DNA from: Lachnospiraceae bacterium
GTDB taxonomy: Bacteria; Bacillota; Clostridia; Lachnospirales; Lachnospiraceae
DNA length: 64,000 nt
Direction: 5' to 3'
Assembly (NCBI GenBank): GCA_015057585.1
Contig: SVEF01000015.1
Span: 1-64,000 of the forward strand
Made by a program: the position numbers and the translations under genes. Below the pieces are notes generated by a model. It ran no database searches, was not told the origin of the DNA, and saw only the letters and a list, made by a program, of their open reading frames with translations. Below, one piece after another: positions 35,877 to 43,278 of this stretch (its first letter is position 1; the number at the start of each line of letters is the position of its first letter).

Positions 35877-36227
35877 ATGTTAGAAATTTTATTGGACCCG
35901 TTAGGAGCATTAGTAATCACATTTTTTGTAATGAGTATTGTCAGCATCGGTGGAATGGTACTTTTGTATCTGTCCAAAAATGAGAAACTCAAAAAAGGCG
36001 TGTTTTACTTTTTGGCAGCATGGAGTATGGTAGTTATGTATTGCGGCATACTCATGTCGGATGGTTTCTACTTTGCAAACGGACCGATAGCGCTTGTGTT
36101 AGGTGCACTCGGGATTGCAGGTGTTTTGATTCAGTTGTTTTCTAAAAAGGAAAATAAGTTTAAGCTGGCTGAAATTTTGGTGATGATTTCGGTTGCAGCA
36201 GGAATGATAAACTGTTTCTTTATTTAA
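35877..36227 (+). CDS. Small four-helix membrane protein
   Basis: 116 residues with four hydrophobic segments (ALVITFFVMSIVSIGGMVLLYL, VFYFLAAWSMVVMYCGILM, IALVLGALGIAGVLIQLF, ILVMISVAAGMINCFFI). No family recognised. GTGAGG precedes the ATG. It is the first gene after the two-component system and has the direct repeats upstream, so it is the probable regulated target, perhaps an envelope-stress or immunity protein. That role is inferred. Confidence 0.7.
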   Translation: MLEILLDPLGALVITFFVMSIVSIGGMVLLYLSKNEKLKKGVFYFLAAWSMVVMYCGILMSDGFYFANGPIALVLGALGIAGVLIQLFSKKENKFKLAEILVMISVAAGMINCFFI

Positions 36228-36347
36228 AATAAGTATATCGCTTGTTACATAATTGCTAGTAAATACTACCTAAAAAGATTGAAAAATTCAGAAAATTCAT
36301 GTCTTATAGAGAAGAAAAACTGCAATAAATGTAAGGGGGATAAAACT

Positions 36348-36596
36348 GTGACAGGGGAACAGGTTTATTACGATGCATACATGAATGAATTAAACGTGCT
36401 TAAGAGCCGTGATAAGGCATTGGAAGCGTTAAGAAAAGAAAGAATAAAAGACCATGAATGGGTAATCATAGATCACATTGCGGAAATGTCAAACGGTCTT
36501 GTGCCTTTGGAAGAAGAGGCTTTGCAGTCGTTGCCAGTCAGGTTAAAAATTTGTCAGAGGAATCTGCAAAAGCAGCAGGACAGACAAGAGGCTTGA
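36348..36596 (+). CDS. Short hypothetical protein running into a foreign remnant
   Basis: 82 residues from GTG at 36348, which has AAGGGGGAT upstream; a TTG at 36279 is less likely. Residues 1-54 (GEQVYYDAYMNELNVLKSRDKALEALRKERIKDHEWVIIDHIAEMSNG) are charged and helical and may be real. From about residue 55 the frame runs through the chemoreceptor remnant at 36509-36637 and yields low-complexity sequence (RLKICQRNLQKQQDRQEA). The gene has therefore probably lost its own end. Confidence 0.5.
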   Translation: MTGEQVYYDAYMNELNVLKSRDKALEALRKERIKDHEWVIIDHIAEMSNGLVPLEEEALQSLPVRLKICQRNLQKQQDRQEA

Positions 36597-36637
36597 TTGA
36601 AGCCACAATCCAGGCAGTGGAGAAGTTTGTGATTTAA
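36509..36637 (+). pseudogene. Remnant of a methyl-accepting chemotaxis protein
   Basis: Read from 36509 in its own frame the bases give GRRGFAVVASQVKNLSEESA, then KAAGQTRGLIEATIQAVEKF, two more residues and a stop. GFAVVA-x-x-V-x-NL-x-EESAKA is the highly conserved hairpin tip of chemoreceptor signalling domains; compare [15 protein letters not shown] in 60691-62190. Only about 42 codons remain and the rest of the receptor is missing. Confidence 0.8.
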
Positions 36638-36661
36638 CCTTTCGGAAGACGAATTAAAATG

Positions 36662-36705
36662 ATAAAAGCCTATGTTACTTGAGAAGTAACGTAGGCTTTT
36701 ATTTG
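36662..36705 (+). terminator. Strong terminator
   Basis: A 19-bp stem (ATAAAAGCCTATGTTACTT with one G-U in the partner arm) and a three-base loop, followed by TTTG. The A/T-rich ends make it potentially bidirectional. Confidence 0.88.
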
Positions 36706-36748
36706 CTTTGAGCTTTATTTGAACAAAACTTCGAATTTTCTTGCATAT

Positions 36749-36776
36749 TTGACACATTTCGACTACAATTTATAAA
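36749..36776 (+). promoter_or_regulatory. Promoter of the acyltransferase gene
   Basis: TTGACA and TATAAA with 16 bases between, about 33 bases before the TTG start at 36809. Confidence 0.6.
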
Positions 36777-36808
36777 AAAATTATAAATTTTACGGAGAGT
36801 GTGAAACA

Positions 36809-38062
36809 TTGAACATTGAGGTAAATTACAAAAACAAAAAGCGCTATGATACAGCTAAACCGCCCATGCATCAGAACATTTTCTGGACGTGGCTGATTTG
36901 GTTATTATCCAAGATTATGCTGATTGGTAAGAAGTATAAAGTTGAGCAAATCAACATGGAAGGTTTGAAGCCGCCGTATATGATGCTTAGCAATCATATG
37001 CATTTTATTGACTTTGAACTTGCGGCGATGGGAACATACCCGTATCCGGTCAGCAATGTGGTAAGTATTGACGGTTATGTGGTAAAGTTCTTCCTTCTGG
37101 AGTGGATTGGTGCGATTGCTACCAGAAAGTTTACCAACGACCTGGCTTTGGTGAAATCGATTAATAAGGTGTTAAAAAGGGGCGATATTCTGTCCATGTA
37201 TCCGGAGGCGCGTTATTCGCCTTGCGGAACGACAGCATTTTTGCCGGATTCGCTGGGAAAACTGGTGCGGATGAACAAGGTCCCGGTAGTGGCAGTGGTG
37301 CACCATGGAAATCATCTGTACGCACCGTTCTGGAATTTCAGAAACAAGCGTAAGGTGCTGTTTCATACTACAATGACTCAGATACTTACGAAAGAACAGA
37401 TAGAAAAAATGACAGTGGAAGAGATTAACACTGCTATTCGGGAAGCATTACAATACGATGATTACCGTTACCAGAAAGACAACGGCATAAAAATCACGGA
37501 GCCGTTCCGGGCAGAAGGTCTGCACAAGGTTTTGTACCAGTGTCCTCATTGTAAAGAAGAGTTTCAGATGGATTCCAAGGGGGCAGAATTGTTCTGTAAT
37601 GCTTGCGGAAAGCGTTGGCATTGGAACGAGGACGGAAATCTGGAAGCAGTAGATGGGGAAACAGAGTTTAACCATATTCCGGACTGGTTTGCATGGGAAC
37701 GTACACAGGTAAAGGAACAGATTGAAAACGGTACCTATTTCTTTGACGATGAAGTGGAGGTTTTTGCTCTGCCGAGAGTATGGCGTTATCTTCCGCTTGG
37801 CAAGGCAAAGTTGACGCATGACCCGGAAAAAGGGTTTGTGCTTCATGGACATTACAGAGAGCAGGACTATCATATAGAACGTACGCCTGCACAGACGAAC
37901 AGCCTGCATGTGGAATATGATTTCGTTCCGCTGAAGGCGAAGGACTATGTGGATATTTCAACGGAAAATGATTCTTTTTATTGTTGCCCGACAAAGAAGA
38001 ATGTGATCACAAAGCTGGCGTTTGCTACGGAAGAACTCTATTTGCGGAGTCAGAAAAGATAG
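36809..38062 (+). CDS. PlsC-like acyltransferase with zinc ribbon
   Basis: 417 residues, TTG start with GGAGAG upstream. Residues 45-210 are a lysophospholipid acyltransferase domain: SNHMHFIDFE is the H-x4-D catalytic motif, and MYPEARYSPCG is block III, which binds the glycerol phosphate. Residues 235-270 hold a zinc ribbon, CPHCKEEF and CNACGKRW, and the last 150 residues form a separate domain of unknown role. The extra C-terminal part is not found in ordinary PlsC. It probably acylates a lipid at the inner membrane face; the acceptor is unknown. Confidence 0.85.
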   Translation: MNIEVNYKNKKRYDTAKPPMHQNIFWTWLIWLLSKIMLIGKKYKVEQINMEGLKPPYMMLSNHMHFIDFELAAMGTYPYPVSNVVSIDGYVVKFFLLEWIGAIATRKFTNDLALVKSINKVLKRGDILSMYPEARYSPCGTTAFLPDSLGKLVRMNKVPVVAVVHHGNHLYAPFWNFRNKRKVLFHTTMTQILTKEQIEKMTVEEINTAIREALQYDDYRYQKDNGIKITEPFRAEGLHKVLYQCPHCKEEFQMDSKGAELFCNACGKRWHWNEDGNLEAVDGETEFNHIPDWFAWERTQVKEQIENGTYFFDDEVEVFALPRVWRYLPLGKAKLTHDPEKGFVLHGHYREQDYHIERTPAQTNSLHVEYDFVPLKAKDYVDISTENDSFYCCPTKKNVITKLAFATEELYLRSQKR

Positions 38063-38078
38063 AAGAGCAGGAGCAGAA

Positions 38079-38603
38079 ATGAAGGTACAAAAAGCAGAAA
38101 CATTCGCGCAATGGATCAGAATATACAGGTTATATCAATCGGCGTTTCCAAGGTCTGAAAAGAAGCCGTTTTCGATGATTTTGGACATGTGTAAAAAAGG
38201 GAAAAGTGACGCATGGTATTGTGAGAATGACGGCAAGTTTGCGGGACTGGTAATTACGATTAATGGTCCGGATAAAATACTTCTTGATTATCTGGCAGTC
38301 AGTGCGAAGATGCGGGGCTGCGGAATAGGTTCAAAACTTTTGCATACTATGCGACGACTATATACCGGAAAGGGAATTTTCCTTGAAATTGAAGCAGTAA
38401 AGGAAGATGCCCAAAACGCTGAGGAAAGAAAACGTAGAAAAAAGTTTTATCTTTCCAACGGGATGACAGAACTGAATGTGTACGTGGAACTTTTTGGCGT
38501 AGATATGGAATTATTGGGGTATGATTGCACTCTTACCTTTGAAGAATATCGGGAGTTTTACCGGAAGAACTACAATGAGTGGGCAGCGTCCCATATACGG
38601 TAG
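38079..38603 (+). CDS. GNAT-family acetyltransferase
   Basis: 174 residues. ILLDYLAVSAKMRGCGIGSKLLHTMRRLYTGKGIFLEIEAV contains the acetyl-CoA loop R-G-C-G-I-G, and RRKKFYLSNGMTELN the F-Y-x-x-x-G end. ATG at 38079 has GCAGGAG upstream. It lies 16 bases after the acyltransferase, so the two may be co-transcribed. Substrate unknown. Confidence 0.85.
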   Translation: MKVQKAETFAQWIRIYRLYQSAFPRSEKKPFSMILDMCKKGKSDAWYCENDGKFAGLVITINGPDKILLDYLAVSAKMRGCGIGSKLLHTMRRLYTGKGIFLEIEAVKEDAQNAEERKRRKKFYLSNGMTELNVYVELFGVDMELLGYDCTLTFEEYREFYRKNYNEWAASHIR

Positions 38604-38628
38604 GAAAGATGGCGGGGGAGAAACGCAG

Positions 38629-38925
38629 ATGAAACAGAGAACGCAGTTGAGCATGCAACTTTATGATATGCTGTTGGAACGGGGATATCATGAAGAATTG
38701 TGGGACGTGATTACACGGAATTTGAACACGGATTATACGGCCGGGCGCATGATCGGATATCTGTGCCAGTATTCCCATCTGCCGGAGGGTGAAGTGGTGG
38801 ATGAGATGTTAGCCATATTGAGTGACCGCGATGCACTTATCAAGAAAAAGGAAATGGAGCAGGCGCAGGCGAAGATCAATGAAATATATCAGTATGGTTT
38901 CTGCGTAGCTGTAGACAAAGTCTAA
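38629..38925 (+). CDS. Small helical hypothetical protein
   Basis: 98 residues, unrecognised. It is all-helical in appearance: TQLSMQLYDMLLERGYHEELWDVITRNLNTDYTAGRMIGYLCQYSHLPEGEVVDEMLAIL, then a charged end DALIKKKEMEQAQAKINEIY. GCGGGGGAG precedes the ATG. It follows the GNAT gene by 25 bases and is ended by the hairpin at 38934. A copy without the middle 42 residues is at 33828-33968. Confidence 0.7.
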   Translation: MKQRTQLSMQLYDMLLERGYHEELWDVITRNLNTDYTAGRMIGYLCQYSHLPEGEVVDEMLAILSDRDALIKKKEMEQAQAKINEIYQYGFCVAVDKV

Positions 38926-38933
38926 AATGACAA

Positions 38934-38973
38934 ATAGCCAATGCATATTAGTTAATAAAAATGCATTGGCTAT
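38934..38973 (+). terminator. Hairpin after the small helical gene
   Basis: ATAGCCAATGCAT pairs perfectly (13 bp) with ATGCATTGGCTAT over a 14-base loop. There is no proper T-tract (AATAGTTT), so it may terminate weakly or protect the RNA end. Confidence 0.5.
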
Positions 38974-39083
38974 AATAGTTTAAATGTAACTACATTATTA
39001 AACAAACTGAAAGCTTCATCAACTTGAGATTGGAGGTCGTTAAAACGAAAATCGCCGCATGTCATTTGATTTTACGAGCATTT

Positions 39084-39329
39084 GTATCTATACATATTTT
39101 TTTGACAAAAAGATACAATAAACAGCCGATTTTCATTTAAAAAGTGCTTTTTTGAACTGATTTGTATCTATAGAAAAAAATATCATCCCCAGATACTTAA
39201 TTATTGTATTTTTAGTATCTGTGAAGAAGATTTTTTTCTATAGATACAAAATAATGAATATTTAACTAAAATCCCGTACCATCGATTCTCTTTTTGTATC
39301 TACATCACTACTTTTTTTACATAGATACT
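39084..39329 (+). repeat. Array of four GTATCT/AGATAC inverted repeats
   Basis: GTATCT and AGATAC form four pairs at 39084-39116, 39164-39196, 39215-39247 and 39296-39329. Each pair spans 33 or 34 bases, while the sequence inside differs from unit to unit. Half-sites follow at 27, 53, 27, 24, 27, 54 and 28 bases, so they fit a rhythm of about 27 bases with two positions empty. The stretch 38974-39446 has no gene and is AT-rich. It could bind a protein co-operatively or form serial hairpins. Confidence 0.7.
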
Positions 39330-39446
39330 TTTATTTGAAAAATTGTATGAAACGGGTAAATTGGTTCACGTTGGCTTTTTCGGCAAATAAAGTCGAGAAG
39401 AATATTTTAAAGGGTGATATCCTTTTAGTGTAAGGTGGCGAACGGA

Positions 39447-39539
39447 ATGGTTGAACATATCGAAGTGGTGCAGCGGATCCAGTTGGAGCCGATAGGGACA
39501 AGAGGGTATATCGAACTGCATCCGGTAAAGGAATTATAA
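39447..39539 (+). pseudogene. Possible duplicated 3' end of the gene at 39675
   Basis: A 30-codon reading frame ends in RGYIELHPVKEL. The gene at 39675-40376 ends in KIEIELHPVKSI. The shared IELHPVK just before the stop suggests a leftover from a duplication or a replaced neighbour. It is followed by its own terminator. The match is short. Confidence 0.45.
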
Positions 39540-39563
39540 AAAAGAAGTGAAGAGGGAAAAAAG

Positions 39564-39590
39564 GAGCAGGTGGTGGTTGCCTGCTCTTTT
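39564..39590 (+). terminator. Rho-independent terminator
   Basis: GAGCAGG pairs with CCTGCTC over a 9-base loop, followed by TTTT. It lies 24 bases after the remnant at 39447-39539. Confidence 0.75.
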
Positions 39591-39597
39591 GCATTTG

Positions 39598-39626
39598 TTG
39601 CAACCGTGGGCAAATCATGATATAAC
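39598..39626 (+). promoter_or_regulatory. Extended -10 promoter
   Basis: TTGCAA and TATAAC, 17-base spacer, TG one base before the -10 box. It lies about 50 bases before the gene at 39675. Confidence 0.6.
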
Positions 39627-39674
39627 AAGGGTAGATATAGGTCATAGGTAGTTGCGTTTTTATAAGGAGGTAAA

Positions 39675-40376
39675 ATGAAATTAAATGCTCATGTTAATCA
39701 GATTGTAGACTGTGATTCCTGGAAACAACACAGGCCCCCTAAAAAGCCGGATATCCAATGGAAGGATGGAAGGTCCGCGAAAGAACTGGCTAGATTTGTA
39801 ACCACTTCTTTGCCGGATATGCCATCGGAGATTGAGGGGAAATTAGTAACTTTTGTGGATGAGACTGCTGTTTTTGATTGGGATGCGGAGTATGTTACAG
39901 AACTTCCCGGGATTGGTGAAGGACGGAATCATGATGCCGTATTTTTTAATGAGGATATTGTTGTTTGTATAGAAGCGAAAGCGGATGAGACACTTGGGAA
40001 TCTGATACAAGAGGAAATGCGGAATGCCTCAGTAAACAAGTTAGGAAGAATAAGCGACCTCTTAAAGATGATTTTTAAGGGGGGATTTAAGGAATACGGA
40101 AACCTGCGGTATCAATTATTGACCGCAAGTACAGGGGCAATCTTAGAAGCAAAAAAAAGAGGTGTGAAGACTGCTATTTTACTTGTGATTGTATTCAAGA
40201 GCGAAGAGCATACTACAAAAGAAAAAATAGAGAACAATAATGCAGATATTCAAAGATTTTTAAATGCAACGGCTGCTGTTGATTGCAATGGACTCAAAAA
40301 GATTCCTAATAATTCAGATATCAACCTGTATTTTGATAAAATCGAGATCGAATTGCATCCTGTGAAGAGTATTTAG
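39675..40376 (+). CDS. Possible PD-(D/E)XK-fold protein
   Basis: 233 residues, not assigned with certainty; it recalls DUF6946 from memory. HDAVFFNEDIVVCIEAKADE (residues 86-105) has the D...ExK spacing of PD-(D/E)XK nucleases: D87, E100 and K102 at the ends of two strands. The opening VDCDSWKQHRPPKKPDIQWKDGRSAKELARF may be a substrate-binding part. AAGGAGG precedes the ATG. It has its own promoter, stands alone and follows the inverted-repeat array. Nuclease activity is inferred from the motif; it may serve defence or repair. Confidence 0.6.
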   Translation: MKLNAHVNQIVDCDSWKQHRPPKKPDIQWKDGRSAKELARFVTTSLPDMPSEIEGKLVTFVDETAVFDWDAEYVTELPGIGEGRNHDAVFFNEDIVVCIEAKADETLGNLIQEEMRNASVNKLGRISDLLKMIFKGGFKEYGNLRYQLLTASTGAILEAKKRGVKTAILLVIVFKSEEHTTKEKIENNNADIQRFLNATAAVDCNGLKKIPNNSDINLYFDKIEIELHPVKSI

Positions 40377-40485
40377 GCGGCGATGGGCATAATTCCGAGG
40401 TGTGCATTTTATTAAGCTTTATTGTATAATGGTTTATAAGGTTTTGTAATGGATTTTATACGAAAAGAAGAGAGGAAGTATCGGA

Positions 40486-41850
40486 ATGGACAAGTTAACT
40501 TATGATGTGGTGGTCATCGGAGGCGGACCCGCAGGCACGGTGGCTGCCATTGCAGCCGCAAGAGGCGGAGCAAGGACGCTTTTGGTAGAGCGATACGGAT
40601 ATTTGGGTGGTATGCTGACTACGGCAGGAGTAGGACCACAGATGACATTCCATGCACGCGAGACCCAGGTGGTGAGAGGAATTCCGGAGGAAATTGTGAG
40701 CCGTTTGAAGGAACTTGATTTGTCTCCGGGACACATGGAAGACTACGTTGGGTATTGTCATACGATTACTCCGTTTGATGCAGAAGGAATGAAATATGTG
40801 TTGGAAACGATGGCGCAGGAGGCGGGGGTGAACCTACTGTATCATACCGTGTTTACCGGATGTACGGTGAATGACGGAAAGATAGAGTCGGTACAGCTTT
40901 ATGCAAAACAGGGCTATTTTGATGTAGAAGCAAAAGTTTTCCTAGATTGCAGTGCAGATGCGGATTTGGCGACGGCAGCCGGAATTTCGAGTGTTTACGG
41001 AAGAGAAACCGACCATCTGGCGCAGCCGATGACGATGAATATCAAGGTTGGAAATGTGGACAGGGACAGGCTGATTGCATACGTGCAAGGCAATCAGAAC
41101 GATATGCTTGGCACGATGCCGTTTGAGAAACTACGCCTGTTACCGAGAACCGGAATGGCGGGGGCGTATGAACTCGTTCGGGAGGCAAAGACCAAAGACG
41201 AGTTTCACATGGACCGGGATCTTGTATTTTGTCTGGAAACGAACAATGAGGGCGAATTTATCTTAAATATGTCCAGAGTGATTAAAAAATCGGCAGTGGA
41301 TTCTTTTGAACTGACAGAGGCAGAAATTGAGGGTCGCCGTCAGGCAAGAGAGATTGTTGCTCTTATGCGGAACTATATCCCGGGCTTTGAGCAGTGCAGA
41401 ATGCTTTCTACAGGACCGCAAATCGGCATTCGTGAGAGCCGTAAAATCAATGGAAAATATAAACTGACCGGGGAGGATTTGCTTGCAAATAAAATGTTTG
41501 AGGATGCCATTGCCATGGGTGGGTATCCGATTGATATCCATTCGCCGGACAGTGAAGGGATGCAGCACCGGCATTTAAAACCGGGAAGCTGGTATTCGAT
41601 TCCGTATGACAGTCTGGTAACGGAAGAGATAGAGAATTTAGTGGTAGCCGGACGTTGCATCAGCGTGACGCATGAGGCATGCGCGGCAATCCGCGTGACT
41701 CCGATTGTAATGGCAATCGGTCAGGCGGCAGGATGTGCCGCAGCTTTGAGTGTATCCCATGGACAGAAGGCAAATGTGCTGAATACGGAACTTTTACGGG
41801 AAACCCTGAGGGCACAGGGCGTGTTTTTGGAGGAATACCGAGAATTTTAA
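40486..41850 (+). CDS. FAD-dependent oxidoreductase
   Basis: 454 residues, full length. The N-terminal Rossmann motif VVIGGGPAGTVAAIAAARGGARTLLVERYGYLGGMLTTAG binds FAD and matches the FAD_oxidored family, which includes many unassigned anaerobe enzymes. Middle strands have SADADLATAAGISSVYGRE, and the C-terminal NLVVAGRCISVTHEACAAIRVTPIVMAIGQAAGCAAALS is the second FAD contact. No signal peptide. GAGAGGAAG precedes the ATG. The gene stands alone; the substrate is unknown. Confidence 0.88.
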   Translation: MDKLTYDVVVIGGGPAGTVAAIAAARGGARTLLVERYGYLGGMLTTAGVGPQMTFHARETQVVRGIPEEIVSRLKELDLSPGHMEDYVGYCHTITPFDAEGMKYVLETMAQEAGVNLLYHTVFTGCTVNDGKIESVQLYAKQGYFDVEAKVFLDCSADADLATAAGISSVYGRETDHLAQPMTMNIKVGNVDRDRLIAYVQGNQNDMLGTMPFEKLRLLPRTGMAGAYELVREAKTKDEFHMDRDLVFCLETNNEGEFILNMSRVIKKSAVDSFELTEAEIEGRRQAREIVALMRNYIPGFEQCRMLSTGPQIGIRESRKINGKYKLTGEDLLANKMFEDAIAMGGYPIDIHSPDSEGMQHRHLKPGSWYSIPYDSLVTEEIENLVVAGRCISVTHEACAAIRVTPIVMAIGQAAGCAAALSVSHGQKANVLNTELLRETLRAQGVFLEEYREF

Positions 41851-41865
41851 GACTGTTACGATTCG

Positions 41866-41881
41866 TGTCACGCATGTGACA
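41866..41881 (+). promoter_or_regulatory. Palindrome between the oxidoreductase and PAP2 genes
   Basis: TGTCACGCATGTGACA: TGTCAC and GTGACA form a perfect 6-bp inverted repeat around GCAT. It may be an operator for a CRP/FNR-like or other dimeric regulator, or the base of a weak terminator (TTTTTTT lies about 15 bases further). Confidence 0.4.
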
Positions 41882-41962
41882 TGATGTTTCTTGTCTTTTT
41901 TTACGGCACTTGCTACTTTGAAACAGACCGAAAGGGAAAACAAAGTAGAAAGGAAATAAAAA

Positions 41963-42658
41963 ATGAAAAGAAACGGAAACAGAGTTTTATTACTTGCAGG
42001 GCTTTTTCTGCTGACATTTATTGTATGGACGATACTGCTACAGCAGGTGGATGTACAGACGGTCGGACAAAACGGAACGGAAATTGGTTTTGCAACATGG
42101 AACCGGTGGTTTCATGAACTCACGGGTGTACATATGGTACTCTATCATATAACGGACTGGCTGGGTCTGATACCGGTTTTTGTGTGTATATTGTTTTGTT
42201 GCGTCGGATTGGTACAGCTGGTGCAAAGAAAAAGCCTGTTTAAGGTGGATTATGATATTCTCCTCTTAGGAGGATATTATGTTATGGTAATACTTTGCTA
42301 TCTGATGTTTGAGATGATTCCTATCAATTACAGGCCGGTACTGATTGACGGAAGGTTGGAGGTATCCTACCCATCCTCGACCACGTTGCTTGTGTTGTGT
42401 GTTATGCCTACCCTTGCAGAGCAGGGGAAGCGCAGAATGAAAAGTGTGACCGGTAAGCAGTGCATATGCTGTTTTGTCACTTGTTTTTCGGTTTTTATGG
42501 TGCTTGGAAGACTGGTATCAGGAGTGCATTGGCTGACGGATATTGTTGGGGCAATGTTGCTTGGCGGCGGTTTGTTTTGTTTGTATCAGGCAATGATTAT
42601 GTTATTGGGGAAGGAAGAAAAACGAGAGCTGGGAGGTTCGGACCATGGAATTTCATGA
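41963..42658 (+). CDS. PAP2-family membrane phosphatase
   Basis: 231 residues, about six membrane segments. PAP2 signature: NYRPV (motif 1), SYPSSTTLL (motif 2, with the catalytic His of PSGH replaced by Thr) and GRLVSGVHWLTDIVGA (motif 3, R-x5-H-x3-D). The nucleophile His of motif 3 is present, but the altered PSGH may lower activity. It would act on lipid phosphates such as undecaprenyl pyrophosphate. AAAGGAAAT precedes the ATG, and its end overlaps the XRE gene by 14 bases. Confidence 0.85.
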   Translation: MKRNGNRVLLLAGLFLLTFIVWTILLQQVDVQTVGQNGTEIGFATWNRWFHELTGVHMVLYHITDWLGLIPVFVCILFCCVGLVQLVQRKSLFKVDYDILLLGGYYVMVILCYLMFEMIPINYRPVLIDGRLEVSYPSSTTLLVLCVMPTLAEQGKRRMKSVTGKQCICCFVTCFSVFMVLGRLVSGVHWLTDIVGAMLLGGGLFCLYQAMIMLLGKEEKRELGGSDHGIS

Positions 42659-43265
42659 GAAACTGCAGGAATTGAGAAAACGGAGAGGGCTGACCCAGGA
42701 AGAATTGGCAGAGATGCTGTATGTATCTCGGACCGCGATTTCAAAATGGGAATCGGGAAGAGGCTATCCAAGCATTGATTCCCTAAAGGCAATTGCGAAT
42801 TGTTTTTCGGTTACGATAGACGAACTGTTATCCGGAGAAAAACTGATTACCATAGCAGAAGAAGAAAAGAAAGAGAACGTTCGGAGCATGTGTGGTTTAC
42901 TGCTTGGAATCATCGATTTAGGCACGTTTCTGTTAATTGTCCTGCCGCTGTATCCGTGTACGGTGGAAGGATTTGTCTATTCGGTAAATCTGGTTGATTA
43001 TGCGGAAGTGACAGAGTGGATTCGTTTGGCTTATTGGGGAATGTTTGGAATGCTTGTTGTGATGGGAGTGTTACAAATCCTGCTAATAAAACGGAAGGTT
43101 GAAAAGAGCCGTGCAGTTATAGCAGATATATCCATAGGACTTGGAATTTTACTGGTTCTTTTTTTGGCAATAACAGGAGAAACCTACGCTGTGACGGTGG
43201 CATTTTTGTTAGTGGTCGCTAAGGGCGCAGTGCTGTTAAAAAGTAAGGAAATTTCAAAAGAATAG
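42645..43265 (+). CDS. XRE-family regulator with membrane segments
   Basis: 206 residues. Residues 1-65: KLQELRKRRGLTQEELAEMLYVSRTAISKWESGRGYPSIDSLKAIANCFSVTIDELLSGE, a clear XRE helix-turn-helix. Four to five hydrophobic segments follow (LLLGIIDLGTFLLIVLPLY and others). It is translationally coupled to the PAP2 gene, and the PLC-X gene follows after 13 bases, so it may control this envelope-lipid group. Same design as 32498-33358. Confidence 0.87.
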   Translation: MEFHEKLQELRKRRGLTQEELAEMLYVSRTAISKWESGRGYPSIDSLKAIANCFSVTIDELLSGEKLITIAEEEKKENVRSMCGLLLGIIDLGTFLLIVLPLYPCTVEGFVYSVNLVDYAEVTEWIRLAYWGMFGMLVVMGVLQILLIKRKVEKSRAVIADISIGLGILLVLFLAITGETYAVTVAFLLVVAKGAVLLKSKEISKE

Positions 43266-43278
43266 AGGGGATGCAACT

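Noticed and set aside
39084-39329. CRISPR array
   Set aside because: The repeated element is only 6-7 bases and alternates in direction; there are no direct repeats of 25-40 bases and no cas genes.
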